A stretch of DNA of 64,000 bases from Methanococcus voltae PS (GTDB lineage Archaea; AGJL01; Methanococci; Methanococcales; Methanococcaceae). Below are positions 1 to 12,059 of this stretch, piece by piece. The notes beneath the pieces were generated by a model. That model saw only the letters and a program-made list of their open reading frames with translations. It ran no database searches and had not been told where the DNA came from. The position numbers were made by a program, and so were the translations under genes. The DNA lies in NCBI RefSeq assembly GCF_024807035.1, contig NZ_JANUCQ010000003.1, positions 62,001 to 126,000 of the forward strand, written 5' to 3'. The stretch's first letter is position 1, and each line of letters opens with the position of its first letter.

Positions 1-2
1 AC

Positions 3-494
3 CCTCTTGAAGATAGCACCGATATGGGACCGCTTATAACTTCAGAAAATGCAGATAGAGTGGAAAACTTAATAAAAACATCTATTTCAGAAGGTGGGGA
101 ACTAATAACTGGTGGAATGAGACGAGATTCATTGATAAGTCCTACTATAATCTCAGTTAAAGAAAATAACATATTGTTGAATGTTGAAACTTTTGGACCA
201 GTTTTACCAGTTACAAAAATTATAAATATGGAACATGGGCTAGAATTAGCTAATAAAGGCAATTATGGGTTACAAGCGGGCGTATTTACGCGAGATATAA
301 ATAAAGCCATGTATATTGCAGAAAATCTCGATTATGGAGGAGTAATGATAAATAATAGCCCCACGTTTAGACAGGAAAATATGCCTTTTGGAGGAGTGAA
401 GAATAGTGGTTTAGGGCGAGAAGGAATAAAATATACTGTAGAAGAGATGACAGAAGATAAAACTATTGTAATTCACAATGATTTTAAATTTTAA
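3..494 (+). CDS. Aldehyde dehydrogenase, probably lactaldehyde dehydrogenase (3' part only)
   Basis: This is the C-terminal third of an NAD(P)-dependent aldehyde dehydrogenase; the gene begins before the window. The open frame continues upstream of the first ATG to the window edge, where it encodes PLEDSTDMGPLI, the usual family segment, so the ATG at 24 is internal. The ETFGPVLPV segment and the C-terminal FGGVKNSGLGREG segment of the fold are both present, and about 163 residues are visible. In Methanococcales the usual family member is lactaldehyde dehydrogenase (CofA), which makes lactate for coenzyme F420. That substrate is inferred from the lineage. The catalytic Cys lies outside the visible part or was not identified. 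Confidence 0.8.
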   Translation, partial: PLEDSTDMGPLITSENADRVENLIKTSISEGGELITGGMRRDSLISPTIISVKENNILLNVETFGPVLPVTKIINMEHGLELANKGNYGLQAGVFTRDINKAMYIAENLDYGGVMINNSPTFRQENMPFGGVKNSGLGREGIKYTVEEMTEDKTIVIHNDFKF

Positions 495-630
495 GGTGAA
501 TAATACTAATTTATTTAGATACATTTGATAAAATATTAATAATTTTAAATAAAAAGACGGTTAAATAACATATATTAAATTATATTTAGTTTTAAAAATC
601 AAAATAATTTATAAAAATATTGGTGACATT

Positions 631-2010
631 ATGGTTTTAAATTTAGATTGTTTGAATGTCGAGAAAATTCAAAAACTACTAGAAAAGGGAACTTATGCGG
701 ATATAAGGGTCATTAAAAGTTGTTCTAACAACATAGTAATGAAAGATGGGGATATAGACGAAATATCTAGCGGAAATTACGGAGGCGTTATTGTTAGAGT
801 GCTTGAAAATAATGGATGGGGATTAGCAACGTCTAATGACATAAATATGCCCAATATTGAAGAATTATTTGATAGCGCATATAAAAGTGCCAAATTATCC
901 GATATGCACACCAATAAAGAAGTTATAATGAAGGAAGTTCCAATTGTAACCGATAAACTAAAAACAAAAGTTAAAATAAATCCTTTGGATATCTCAGTCG
1001 AAGAAAAAAAGGAATACATGAATATTGTAAATAAAAACCTTAGCGATGAGAATAATCAAATTGTAAGCAAATCTATTAATTATTCCGATGCAGAGGGTGC
1101 TTCATTACTCCTTACTAGTGAAGGCACATGTATTGAAAGCGAAGGGATAAAAACACTTATGAGAATGATGGCAGTTTCAAAAGGAGAATCTTTACAATTT
1201 GCATTTGATAAATCAGGTGGTGATGGTTTTGAAGCTATTTCTGAAGATAATCTAGAAGAAAAAAGTATAAAAGTCAAAGAAAGAGCTTTAAGATTACTTA
1301 GTGCAAAACCTTGTCCAAAAGGAGAATTTAACGTAGTTTTAGACCCCGAATTAGCAGGAGTATTTATACACGAAGCAGTTGGGCATGCTACCGAAGCAGA
1401 TTTGGTTTTATCCAATGATAGTGTATTTAAAAATAGAATAGGGGACATAATTGGTAGTGAAGAAGTAACCGTTATTGACGACCCTACAATTGAAGGTTCC
1501 TTTGGATTTTATAAATATGATAATGAAGGTGTTAAGGGAGCAAAGTCAACACTTATTGAGAACGGTGTTTTAAAAGGTTATTTGCATTCAAGAGAAACTG
1601 CAGGAAGGCTTGGGATGGATGTAACCGGTAATTCTAGAGCTCAAGCACTTAATAAGCCTATCGTACGTATGAGCAATACATACATAAAGTCTAAAAACTG
1701 GAAATTCGATGAATTAATCGAGGATACCAAAGACGGTATTTACTTAATTGGCTCCAGAGGGGGACAAGTCGATACAGGTAAAGGTTTATTCCAATTTAAT
1801 TCTGTAGAAGCATTTATGATTGAAAATGGAGAATTAACCACGTCTCTCAAAGATGCAGGACTTAGTGGCGAAATTATGTCAATTTTACATGACGTAAATG
1901 CCGTTACAGATGATTTTTACCTTAGCAAAGGTTACTGTGGAAAAGGAGGTCAAAGTGTACCCGTAGGAGATGGTGGTGGTTGTATAAGAACTAAAACCAC
2001 GTTATGCTAA
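631..2010 (+). CDS. tldD: TldD/PmbA-family metalloprotease
   Basis: A 459-residue protein of the TldD/TldE (PmbA) family. These cytoplasmic proteins form a TldD-TldE heterodimeric metalloprotease that degrades unfolded peptides in bacteria; the archaeal substrates are not established. The zinc motif HEAVGH is present (H247, E248, H252), as expected for the catalytic TldD partner rather than TldE. The C-terminus carries the Gly-rich GDGGGC segment common in the family. GGTGACATT before the ATG fixes the start. No TldE/PmbA partner is in the window. The gene appears monocistronic, with 136 bases before it and a convergent gene after it. Confidence 0.9.
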   Translation: MVLNLDCLNVEKIQKLLEKGTYADIRVIKSCSNNIVMKDGDIDEISSGNYGGVIVRVLENNGWGLATSNDINMPNIEELFDSAYKSAKLSDMHTNKEVIMKEVPIVTDKLKTKVKINPLDISVEEKKEYMNIVNKNLSDENNQIVSKSINYSDAEGASLLLTSEGTCIESEGIKTLMRMMAVSKGESLQFAFDKSGGDGFEAISEDNLEEKSIKVKERALRLLSAKPCPKGEFNVVLDPELAGVFIHEAVGHATEADLVLSNDSVFKNRIGDIIGSEEVTVIDDPTIEGSFGFYKYDNEGVKGAKSTLIENGVLKGYLHSRETAGRLGMDVTGNSRAQALNKPIVRMSNTYIKSKNWKFDELIEDTKDGIYLIGSRGGQVDTGKGLFQFNSVEAFMIENGELTTSLKDAGLSGEIMSILHDVNAVTDDFYLSKGYCGKGGQSVPVGDGGGCIRTKTTLC

Positions 2011-2189
2011 CTTATTCTAATATATTATGCAAATAAAATAGCTATTTTTTAATTTTTCATTTTATATTTGTAAGCCTATTAAAATAGAATATATTTAAAA
2101 ATAAAATTTTAAGAGTTTATTATAGGGTTTATATACACTATAATTTATTTAGAATTTATATAATTTATATATTTATATATTTATATAAA

Positions 2190-2990
2190 TTATTTATAAT
2201 TTTTCACATCTATGGTATATTTAGTTCCTTTTTGGAATAATCCGCATGAAGAGCCCAATTTTAAATTCATTACGGTATTTTCAACGTCATTTACCATTAT
2301 AGAACCCATGTGGGTTATTTTTGTTTCTTCCAACAATTCGGGGTGCATTTGTGCAGTAGGTCCTGTTAAAACATTTATTTTAGAATTTATTGCCCTATCT
2401 AATACCATATCTATTGTATCATTTACCATGGTTGAGCCGGTTATAAATAAAGCGTCCATTTCGGGTAATAACCTATATTCAAAAGTATCCATTAGGAAAC
2501 CCCCTGAACAGCATGAGCCACCTCTATCAAAAACGTAAATATTGTAATCGCCTTTTTTTTTCAATTCATTTGCAATAGGCGCTATATTTCCTATAAATCC
2601 TATGTTTTTTACACCATCTAAGTTTAATATAACTTCTACAGCATCCTGTTTCTTTAAATCCTGTGCCATTATATAATACTGTGAAATTGCATTTATAGCT
2701 GAAATACCCAAGGCTCTATCAGTGTATGAAAAACTTGTGACTTTTTCGAGTAAATCATATAAATCAGGTGTTTTATTTTCTAACTTATTACAGGAACCTC
2801 CCTCATTTAATGTCATACCTGCTCCCAAAACTTCTTTAGAGGTTCCATCATTCTTAACAAACTCCAAAACCGTATAAGCGTAAGGTAATCCCAATGCAAA
2901 GTCTTTTAAGATTACTTCTTTTAAATTTCCGCTTTCTATGTCTTTTTTTATTAAGTTTATTGCTTTTTCTTTCATTTGTTCTACAATCAT
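2190..2990 (-). CDS. DUF4213/DUF364 protein, putative metal-chelate handling
   Basis: A 266-residue protein that fits the DUF364 family with its DUF4213 N-terminal domain. Supporting segments are the N-terminal LKEVILKDFALGLPYAYT region and the C-terminal half with GAGMTLNEGG, a GFIGN nucleotide-binding-like turn and a TGSTMVNDT segment. The family has been suggested to handle heavy metals or chelates and often sits beside metal-siderophore or corrinoid importers. Here it lies 313 bases downstream of such an importer on the same strand. Biochemical function is unknown. GGTGGCACT precedes the start. Several Cys residues, including SCCSGG, could bind a metal, which is inference. Confidence 0.7.
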   Translation of the reverse strand: MIVEQMKEKAINLIKKDIESGNLKEVILKDFALGLPYAYTVLEFVKNDGTSKEVLGAGMTLNEGGSCNKLENKTPDLYDLLEKVTSFSYTDRALGISAINAISQYYIMAQDLKKQDAVEVILNLDGVKNIGFIGNIAPIANELKKKGDYNIYVFDRGGSCCSGGFLMDTFEYRLLPEMDALFITGSTMVNDTIDMVLDRAINSKINVLTGPTAQMHPELLEETKITHMGSIMVNDVENTVMNLKLGSSCGLFQKGTKYTIDVKNYK

Positions 2991-3303
2991 AGTGCCACCA
3001 AGGGGATTTATAATTAAATATATAATATTAAGTAATATTTTGTAGTATTGTATAATCTTACGTAGTATTATGTATTCTACGTATTATTACGTATTTTATT
3101 TTCAAATTTGAGTTTTAATTATATTTAATTTTGATGTTAAGTTCGATTCTAAGTTCGATTTTACATCAAATCTATCGTAAAGTAATTGGATTAGATTATT
3201 AATTATTAATTATGAAACTAATATATATTAATCTCAATATTTAATTAATATTGGTTACATATAAGAGTTACGAAATGAATTTGTTAAAAAAATATATAAT
3301 TAA
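2991..3303. promoter_or_regulatory. Upstream region of the DUF364 gene with an inverted repeat
   Basis: This 313-base non-coding stretch separates the ABC importer from the DUF364 gene. At 3060-3082 there is an ACGTAG/CTACGT inverted repeat with an 11-base spacer, flanked by further TACGTA-like words (ACGTATTATTACGTA). It lies 70-90 bases before the DUF364 start codon, so it could be an operator. No protein has been shown to bind it. The direct repeat AAGTTCGATT at about 3138 and 3149 is also present. I see no coding sequence here. Confidence 0.4.
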
Positions 3304-4080
3304 TTAAATATTAGGAATCACGATTTTTTTATTGTTGTATTGGAGTATATCAGTGGATAATCCATATATATCCATGAAAGTGTCCTTATTAAGTAAATCC
3401 TGACCTCCACTATTTACTATTGTTCCGTTTTTCATTGTAAATATTTTATCTGAAAAATGTGTTAAATTAGGGTCATGTAACGAGAATAAAATTGTTTTTT
3501 CATATTCTTTTGAAATTTTTTTGATTACGTCTAGTATTAAGACTTGATTTTTAAAATCTAAGAAACTTGTAGGTTCATCAAATATCATAACTTTACTATC
3601 CTGAATTAAAGCTCTTGCTATCATTACTAGTCTTTTTTGACCGCCACTTAATGATAAAAAACTTTTATTTGCCAAATGCTCAATTTGTAATTTATTTAAT
3701 GTTTTATAAACTAATTCCTCATCTTCAGCAGTTGGGCCATTGAAAAAATTAACGTAAGGATTTCTACCCATTAATAATATTTCAAATACTGAATAGTTAA
3801 AATTGATACTAAATTCTTGTGCGGAATAAGTTATGAGCTTGGAACGTTCTTTAGGATTTATTTGGGATATTTCCTTATTTGCTACTTTAACATTACCATC
3901 GTAATTCAATAAACCAGTGATACATTTTAATAAAGTAGATTTTCCTACCCCATTCTGTCCTAAAATACAACCAACTTCGCCCTTTTTTAATTCTAAATTA
4001 CATTTATCCAATACGTTATGGTTTTCGAATTTATAATTAAAATTAACATTTGAAACATCTAGCATTATTTTTTCTACCAT
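3304..4080 (-). CDS. Iron/cobalamin ABC importer, ATP-binding protein
   Basis: A cytoplasmic ATPase of the FecE/BtuD class that would power uptake of an iron chelate or corrinoid. It has a Walker A GQNGVGKST, the signature LSGGQ, a Walker B VMIFDEP and a switch His in FSLHD. I place the start at the ATG at 4080, preceded by GGGATGATTA, giving about 258 residues; a longer open frame reaches 4143 but its extra N-terminus does not look like the family. It is the last gene of a three-gene importer unit (binding protein, permease, ATPase), with a 96-base gap after the permease. The substrate cannot be decided from sequence. Confidence 0.87.
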   Translation of the reverse strand: MVEKIMLDVSNVNFNYKFENHNVLDKCNLELKKGEVGCILGQNGVGKSTLLKCITGLLNYDGNVKVANKEISQINPKERSKLITYSAQEFSINFNYSVFEILLMGRNPYVNFFNGPTAEDEELVYKTLNKLQIEHLANKSFLSLSGGQKRLVMIARALIQDSKVMIFDEPTSFLDFKNQVLILDVIKKISKEYEKTILFSLHDPNLTHFSDKIFTMKNGTIVNSGGQDLLNKDTFMDIYGLSTDILQYNNKKIVIPNI

Positions 4081-4176
4081 ATTAATCATCCCACTATCGT
4101 TTGATATCAATTTAGTATTTTTAAGAATTCTAAGAATTAGCAATTTAAAAATTTAGAAATTGGCAATAAATCAAAT

Positions 4177-5316
4177 TTAAAGCTTATTTTGATTTCTAAT
4201 AAGTATTTTTAACAATATTGGCACCCCGATTATTGAAGTCATAACACTTAATGGCAATTCTGAAGGCGTTAAAGAACGCGCTATAGTATCACATATTAGT
4301 AATAATGACGCCCCTGTGAACATTGATGCAGGTATTAAACGTCTATTATCTACGCCCACAACTAAACGAGCTATGTGTGGACTTACTAATCCAATCCATT
4401 GTACCATACCGGCCATTGCAGTGGCGGAAGAAGTCCCGAGCGTTGCTAGTAATATTATAATTACAGAATATTTTTTAACATTTAAACCAAGAGATTTGGC
4501 GTTTTCCTCACCCATGGATAATATATTAAACTGCCATTTTAATAGGTTTAAACCAATTATACAAATTATTAAAGGTATTACAGTAATATAAACATCATCC
4601 CAACGTATACCTGTAAAACTACCCAATAACCAGTACGTAATTGCTTGTAGCTTATCAGTTGGGTTTGCAACGTATTTTATAAGCCCCACACCTGCGGAAA
4701 ATAGTGCGGAAACTGCAATACCTGCCAAAACCAAGTTTATAATGCTGGATTCGGATTCAGTTCTTAAACTACCATTTAATTTTTTCCCTACAGTATACGT
4801 AATTGCCATTGCTAAGACACCAGACAAAAAGGCGGATATCTGTATTGCATAAGGATTGTAAGATAGCAAAAGAATTGCCAAAACAGCACCAAACGCTGAA
4901 CCACTTGTTACACCTAATATGTTAGGCCCTGCCAAGTAATTTTTAAATAAATTTTGTAGTGCGACTCCAGATAGTGCTAAACAAGCTCCAGATAGAGAAA
5001 CTGCTATTAATCTAGGTAATCGTACATTTAATAATATATTCTTTGCCAAAGCATCAGTAAATATACTATTTGGGTCAAACCAAAGCCTTCCAATAAATAA
5101 TGATAAAATGAAAGAAATTATAAAAATTAAAGGAAATAAGGTTAAAGTATAATTGATTTTTTTAGTATTTTTTTTAGGAGTACCATTATTATCGTTATTA
5201 TTAATCTCTTTATGATTATTTTCCGATTTATTGCCCATATTAAGTGCAATAAGTAAATAATTAATAAATTTAGATTCCTTTGAATTTTTAATAGTTAATT
5301 TCTTCATTTTTTCCAT
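4177..5316 (-). CDS. FecCD-family importer permease
   Basis: A polytopic membrane protein of the FecCD/BtuC family, about 379 residues, that forms the translocation channel for iron-siderophore or cobalamin uptake. It has a polar, Asn/Lys-rich N-terminal cytoplasmic extension of about 50 residues, then a chain of hydrophobic segments. Family hallmarks include GACLALSGVALQNLF near the first third and the coupling-helix region GLVSPHIARLVVG in the C-terminal half. The ATG at 5316 is chosen because GTGAT sits just before it; the GTG in that motif is a binding site and not the start. The start lies ten bases past the binding-protein stop, so the two genes are probably co-transcribed. Confidence 0.88.
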   Translation of the reverse strand: MEKMKKLTIKNSKESKFINYLLIALNMGNKSENNHKEINNNDNNGTPKKNTKKINYTLTLFPLIFIISFILSLFIGRLWFDPNSIFTDALAKNILLNVRLPRLIAVSLSGACLALSGVALQNLFKNYLAGPNILGVTSGSAFGAVLAILLLSYNPYAIQISAFLSGVLAMAITYTVGKKLNGSLRTESESSIINLVLAGIAVSALFSAGVGLIKYVANPTDKLQAITYWLLGSFTGIRWDDVYITVIPLIICIIGLNLLKWQFNILSMGEENAKSLGLNVKKYSVIIILLATLGTSSATAMAGMVQWIGLVSPHIARLVVGVDNRRLIPASMFTGASLLLICDTIARSLTPSELPLSVMTSIIGVPILLKILIRNQNKL

Positions 5317-5325
5317 ATTTATCAC

Positions 5326-6435
5326 TTAATTAACCGCATCTCCAACAATATTTACTTTGGAAATTTGTTCTGGAGTCATATTGTATACATCAACATATTG
5401 TTGCATTGCTTCGTCTTTTAATGAAACGTTCATAACTTCAGGGTGTATAACTTTTGCAGCCCACATTAAACCTAATGTAAATTTAGGGCTTAATACATCC
5501 CATGAATCTCCATCGTTTGGCATTCCATAAACTTCACCGTTTTTAACAGCGTTTATTTCTTTCCATCCTTCGTCGTTCATTAATTGATTTTTAGCATCTA
5601 TTGATGAGAAATCTCTAGTATATGTGATGATAATGATTTTATCAGGATTCCAATTTGATATTTGCTCTACGTTTACAGGCATTTTACCAGTTTCAAGGTC
5701 TTTTGAGACACTCACACCGCCGGCAATGTCTACCATTTCATTACCCCAGAAATCTCCTCCAGGTGTCCAAAATGAGTTTTTCTTAGCACTGTGTGCTAAT
5801 ACCAATACTTTAGGTTTTTCACTGTCTTTTACAGTATCCTGAATGTATTGGATTTTACCCTTATAATAATCGATTAAATAATCGGATTTTTCGGATTTAT
5901 TAAACATTTTACCCATACTTGATAATAATTTGTAGTAATTAGGTACTGTTTCAATATCTACGAAAAATACCGGTACATCTAAACTATTCAACTGGGTGTA
6001 TATTCCATTCTTTTTATTCCAGTATGGTGCAAAAACGATGTCAGGATTAGTTTTCTTAATTTCCTCTACGTTTTCGGTGTTTACTTGTGCCATATCATCG
6101 AAATTGGGATTTAATATTCTTAAAAATTCGTCACTACCCATTATACCCTTACCTGCTTTAAGGGTGTCTTGAGCGTCTAATGAATATATTATAGGCGGTA
6201 TCATACCATATGTAGAAACTACACTTCTACAAGGGTAATTTACGGTTACATTATTATTTAAACCATCTGTTAATGAAATGGTTGAAATTTTAGTTATTTC
6301 ATTATCTTTTACAGTGGTATTATCGGGGGTATCAGTTTGTGTAGATACACACCCAGACATTGCCAAGATAACGGATAAAAACATTGTCAATATAATAGTT
6401 TTTAAATTCTTTTTCATATTTTTATTTAGTTTCAT
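5326..6435 (-). CDS. Iron/cobalamin ABC importer, substrate-binding lipoprotein
   Basis: A 369-residue extracytoplasmic binding protein of the FecB/BtuF class. A hydrophobic signal (about residues 10-28) ends in a lipobox-like MSGC, predicting lipid anchoring at that Cys. The mature part has the two-lobe organisation of this class, with an early RVVS-like strand (CRSVVSTYG), NPDIVFAPY and later NPDKIIIITY. It is the first gene of the importer unit and starts at an ATG preceded by GGTGTATTT. Ligand identity is undetermined: iron chelate, cobalamin or cobinamide are all possible. A corrinoid ligand would suit the methyltransferase locus near 30-41 kb, but that is only an inference. Confidence 0.87.
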   Translation of the reverse strand: MKLNKNMKKNLKTIILTMFLSVILAMSGCVSTQTDTPDNTTVKDNEITKISTISLTDGLNNNVTVNYPCRSVVSTYGMIPPIIYSLDAQDTLKAGKGIMGSDEFLRILNPNFDDMAQVNTENVEEIKKTNPDIVFAPYWNKKNGIYTQLNSLDVPVFFVDIETVPNYYKLLSSMGKMFNKSEKSDYLIDYYKGKIQYIQDTVKDSEKPKVLVLAHSAKKNSFWTPGGDFWGNEMVDIAGGVSVSKDLETGKMPVNVEQISNWNPDKIIIITYTRDFSSIDAKNQLMNDEGWKEINAVKNGEVYGMPNDGDSWDVLSPKFTLGLMWAAKVIHPEVMNVSLKDEAMQQYVDVYNMTPEQISKVNIVGDAVN

Positions 6436-6792
6436 AAATACACCATTCTATATTTTATAAAGAAACTCCGTATTATAGGATATTTAGCATTTAAACCAAA
6501 AATTGTAATATATTATAATTACATTTGAACTAATAAATTAATATATAATAATTACAGTAATTATATTATGTTAATCTCCTATATAAATATAACAACCTTT
6601 GATTACATCATAAGCTAGATTAAAAATTGTAAAACATAAATAATTGTAAAATAACCTTTAAATCGATAAATAAGTAGAAATATAGGGTTAAAAATAGAAT
6701 TTAAAAAATAGTGAAATTGAGTAATTAATAATTAGTAATAAATAACTAACAATAAATAATATTTAAATAATAAATAATATTTAAATAATATA
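6436..6792. promoter_or_regulatory. Upstream region of the ABC importer with an inverted repeat
   Basis: This non-coding region holds the importer promoter. At 6548-6564 there is a 17-base perfect inverted repeat, ATAATTAC/GTAATTAT around a single A, about 115 bases before the binding-protein start. It could be an operator for a metal-responsive regulator, but AT-rich DNA makes such repeats fairly common. I see no cobalamin riboswitch-like structure. The rest is AT-rich low-complexity sequence with repeated AATAATATTTAAATAAT words next to the end of the NAD kinase fusion gene. Confidence 0.4.
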
Positions 6793-8622
6793 TTATTCCA
6801 TTAAACTTAATTTCTTAACTTTATTGTAAAAATTACTTCCTTTTACAAAGTACGTATACGAATTTGATTTCCTAAACGTAATTTCATCGCCTTTTGATAA
6901 TAAACCCTCTTCTTTACTACCATCTACCACAACCATTGCAGATTTTTTCATCACTTTGAGTTTTATCTCAGAATTTCCATCTACAACAAGTGGTCGGGAA
7001 GATAACTTAAATGGGCATATTGGTACTATAATAAAAGCATCTACAGTTGGTTCAATAATTGGCCCACCTGCGCTTAACGAATAAGCCGTAGAACCATTTG
7101 GAGTTGAAACTATAATACCATCTGCTCGAACATTTTCTGCCAATATACCGTTTATATAAACCTCAAAATCCATTATTTTTGCAGGATTGTTGGTTGTAAT
7201 AACCACCTCATTTAAGGCATCGGATATAAATTTCTGTTTATTAGACTCATTCCCTCCATCAGTTTTAATAACTCCCTTTGAACCATAATTTATAAATCCT
7301 GAAAGCTTTGTACGCTTTTCTATTGTATAATTACCATTTAATACGCTATCAATTGCATTGTAAACATCTTCTTTTCCAAATTCAGTTAAAAACCCTACTG
7401 TACCCATGTCTACACATATTATAGGTATTTCATTACCTTCAATTAATTTAGAAGCCCTCAATACGGTTCCGTCACCGCCTATAGATATAATATGGGAAAT
7501 ATCCTGTACGTCATCCATCAATGTAGCATTTAGCCTATCTTTAAGTGCATTATATATCCCTTTATCCAATTTATAAGCTATACCTTTGTTTTCTAAATAT
7601 TTAACAGTATTATATGCTACGTTTAAGGATTCTTCATTATCATGTCTAGAAATTATTCCTATTTTAGTAGGCTTTAATCTCCATTTGTTTCCGAAAGTAC
7701 CCACTAATTTCTTATGTAAATCTTTATTAGAGCATATAAATGAGCTTTTTTCGGCGATATCTAGCCTTAAATTCATTGGCATTCCATTTTTAGTGGTTAT
7801 TTCGCCACCTGCTTCTTTTAAAATTATATATCCTGCTGCCATATCACATAAACGAGTTGTTTCGTTGACATTTATGTATGCGTCAAGAGAACCTCTTGCC
7901 ACGTAGCACATTTCTAGAGCTATAGAACCAAATATCCTTATTCTCCTTATTTTACGGTCTTTTATGAAATTTAACGTTTCAGATGATAGACCGTATGCAA
8001 ATACACCCATAGAAGCGTCCTTCAAATTTTTAATATTGGAAATTCCGATTTTTCTTTTTTCATTTTCCTTCCCATTTTTTAAAACATACGCTCCTTTGTT
8101 CTTTTCTGCGTAATATGTGTCTCCAGTGGATATGTTTTTCACAACCCCTATGCTTAAATCATTTATTGTAAAATTTTCCTTTACAAATTCCTTTAAAATT
8201 TTATTCAAATTTTTTTGATATTCCGATAATTCTTCACTAGTATTACCAATACTAGTTAATTTTTTGATTTTTTCCATTTTATCGTTGCTAATCTTACCCA
8301 TTGCTAACGAAACTGAATATATAGGTATATCATTCAAAGCGTTATATGTACCGTCGATTGGATCTAAAATTACAATGTATTTGGGCGTTCCTCTACCAAT
8401 TACTTTAAAACCTATCTCTTCACTGATTAAGATTGCAGAGCAGAACTTTTCGAGGGAACTTATAGCGATATTTTCAGCTATCAAATCTATTCTTTTAGTT
8501 GGTGTTCCGTCAGCCCCTATTTTTACAATTTCGTTGGATTTTTCCCATCCAATTAACGGGCGAATACTTCTTTCCAAATTTTCTGTTACTTTTATTGCCA
8601 TTTTAAGCATTTCTTCAGCCAT
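6793..8622 (-). CDS. Inositol monophosphatase-family / NAD kinase fusion
   Basis: A bifunctional protein of about 609 residues. The N-terminal half is an inositol monophosphatase-type, Mg-dependent phosphatase with ISEEIG, DPIDGT (about residues 87-92) and LCDMAAG metal-site motifs. The C-terminal half is an NAD kinase with GGDGT (about 381-385), a NEVVIT segment and a SPNGSTAYSLSAGGP stretch. The M. jannaschii homologue of this fusion (MJ0917) was reported to have NAD kinase and NADP phosphatase activity, so the protein probably sets the NAD/NADP balance. The ATG at 8622 is chosen because GGGTGAAAAA precedes it; the upstream TTG lies before that site. It appears monocistronic. Confidence 0.92.
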   Translation of the reverse strand: MAEEMLKMAIKVTENLERSIRPLIGWEKSNEIVKIGADGTPTKRIDLIAENIAISSLEKFCSAILISEEIGFKVIGRGTPKYIVILDPIDGTYNALNDIPIYSVSLAMGKISNDKMEKIKKLTSIGNTSEELSEYQKNLNKILKEFVKENFTINDLSIGVVKNISTGDTYYAEKNKGAYVLKNGKENEKRKIGISNIKNLKDASMGVFAYGLSSETLNFIKDRKIRRIRIFGSIALEMCYVARGSLDAYINVNETTRLCDMAAGYIILKEAGGEITTKNGMPMNLRLDIAEKSSFICSNKDLHKKLVGTFGNKWRLKPTKIGIISRHDNEESLNVAYNTVKYLENKGIAYKLDKGIYNALKDRLNATLMDDVQDISHIISIGGDGTVLRASKLIEGNEIPIICVDMGTVGFLTEFGKEDVYNAIDSVLNGNYTIEKRTKLSGFINYGSKGVIKTDGGNESNKQKFISDALNEVVITTNNPAKIMDFEVYINGILAENVRADGIIVSTPNGSTAYSLSAGGPIIEPTVDAFIIVPICPFKLSSRPLVVDGNSEIKLKVMKKSAMVVVDGSKEEGLLSKGDEITFRKSNSYTYFVKGSNFYNKVKKLSLME

Positions 8623-11030
<2,408 letters not shown>

Positions 11031-11180
11031 ATTTTCCCTACGTCTCATAATTTACTTTACAATTTAAAATTAAAATTAAAATTAAAATTTAAAAGAATGA
11101 TTTATTAAAAAAATTAATTTAATGTATTTAATAGATTATAGATTATAATCAATTATTGATTTAAGTATTTTTATTAAAAC

Positions 11181-11630
11181 TTATTGATTTGGAGCTTGTC
11201 TGCCTCTTTGTATTAATTTTTGTCTTTTTTCGATTTGTTGAGCTCTTTTTTCTAAATCTGCTCTTATATTTGTTATTTCTTGATTTAATTTTGCAATGTG
11301 CTGGTTGATTACATCTTTTGTCTTTTGTAATTCTTCGATACTATGTTTAAAGTCATCTGCGGCACTTTCTACATCTTTTTCCATGAATATATCTGAAGCT
11401 ACTGCTACAATTACTTTTCCAGGTGTTTTAACCTCTGCTTTTACAAAAGCTCCACCACCTAAAGGTATAATAATCTCACCTTCGGTATTGGTAGCATACA
11501 TTGAATCGATACCTTTTTCAAGTTCTGATATCATTACCTCAATACCTGATGATTCTTCTTGTAATTTTTTTACTTGTTCTCCATACACGTCTAATGCCAT
11601 GAATTGATTTTGAGCTTCTTGATTTTGCAT
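11181..11630 (-). CDS. pfdA: Prefoldin alpha subunit
   Basis: A 149-residue cytosolic co-chaperone subunit. Two long coiled-coil helices (about 10-45 and 95-140) flank a central beta region, where EIIIPLGGGAFVKAEV matches the family core hairpin. Two alpha and four beta subunits normally form the jellyfish-shaped hexamer that passes unfolded proteins to the thermosome. The C-terminus ends in a short basic tail. GGTGAAAAT precedes the start. The upstream 430 bases contain no gene, so it appears to be transcribed alone. Confidence 0.93.
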   Translation of the reverse strand: MQNQEAQNQFMALDVYGEQVKKLQEESSGIEVMISELEKGIDSMYATNTEGEIIIPLGGGAFVKAEVKTPGKVIVAVASDIFMEKDVESAADDFKHSIEELQKTKDVINQHIAKLNQEITNIRADLEKRAQQIEKRQKLIQRGRQAPNQ

Positions 11631-12059
11631 ATTTTCACCGTTAATATGATTTATACATATTATGTTTTACTTTTATTTTATCTTATGCCATAATTATAGT
11701 ATAATTACTAGTAGGATATTATCTATTAAAATATTAGATAGTATAATACTAAATTATAAAGTTATATCTTATAATTATCTAACCTTTACATATTATTAAT
11801 ATTTATTTTTTCAATTTATTTGCATTTGTAATTAAATTACTACGGTATTTATTTATTTAACTTTGCATTTAAAATGAAATAATAATCGAATAGTTTATAA
11901 ATTATCAATCCATATATTTGTATAAATTATAACTATTAATAATTATAAACTACAATTAATAATTATATATACGTATTAAATAATATCCCCATCAAAAATA
12001 TGGTAATACCATAAAGTATCAAGTTAACTTTCTCGTAAATTTTGTTAAAAGGTGTTATA
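11631..12059. other. Non-coding stretch between divergent pfdA and the MnhE-like gene
   Basis: About 430 bases of AT-rich sequence. There are small inverted words, such as TATCTA/TAGATA around 11720-11740, and repeats of AATAATTATA near 11935-11965, but nothing I can name. No coding frame with a plausible ribosome binding site was found other than the antisense of the MnhE-like gene. It presumably holds both divergent promoters. Confidence 0.4.

Noticed and set aside
4081-4143. N-terminal extension of the ABC ATPase
   Set aside because: The extra 21 residues lack family likeness, and a binding site precedes the ATG at 4080.
6436-6792. Cobalamin riboswitch before the ABC importer
   Set aside because: The region is AT-rich with no GC-containing stems or B12-box-like sequence.
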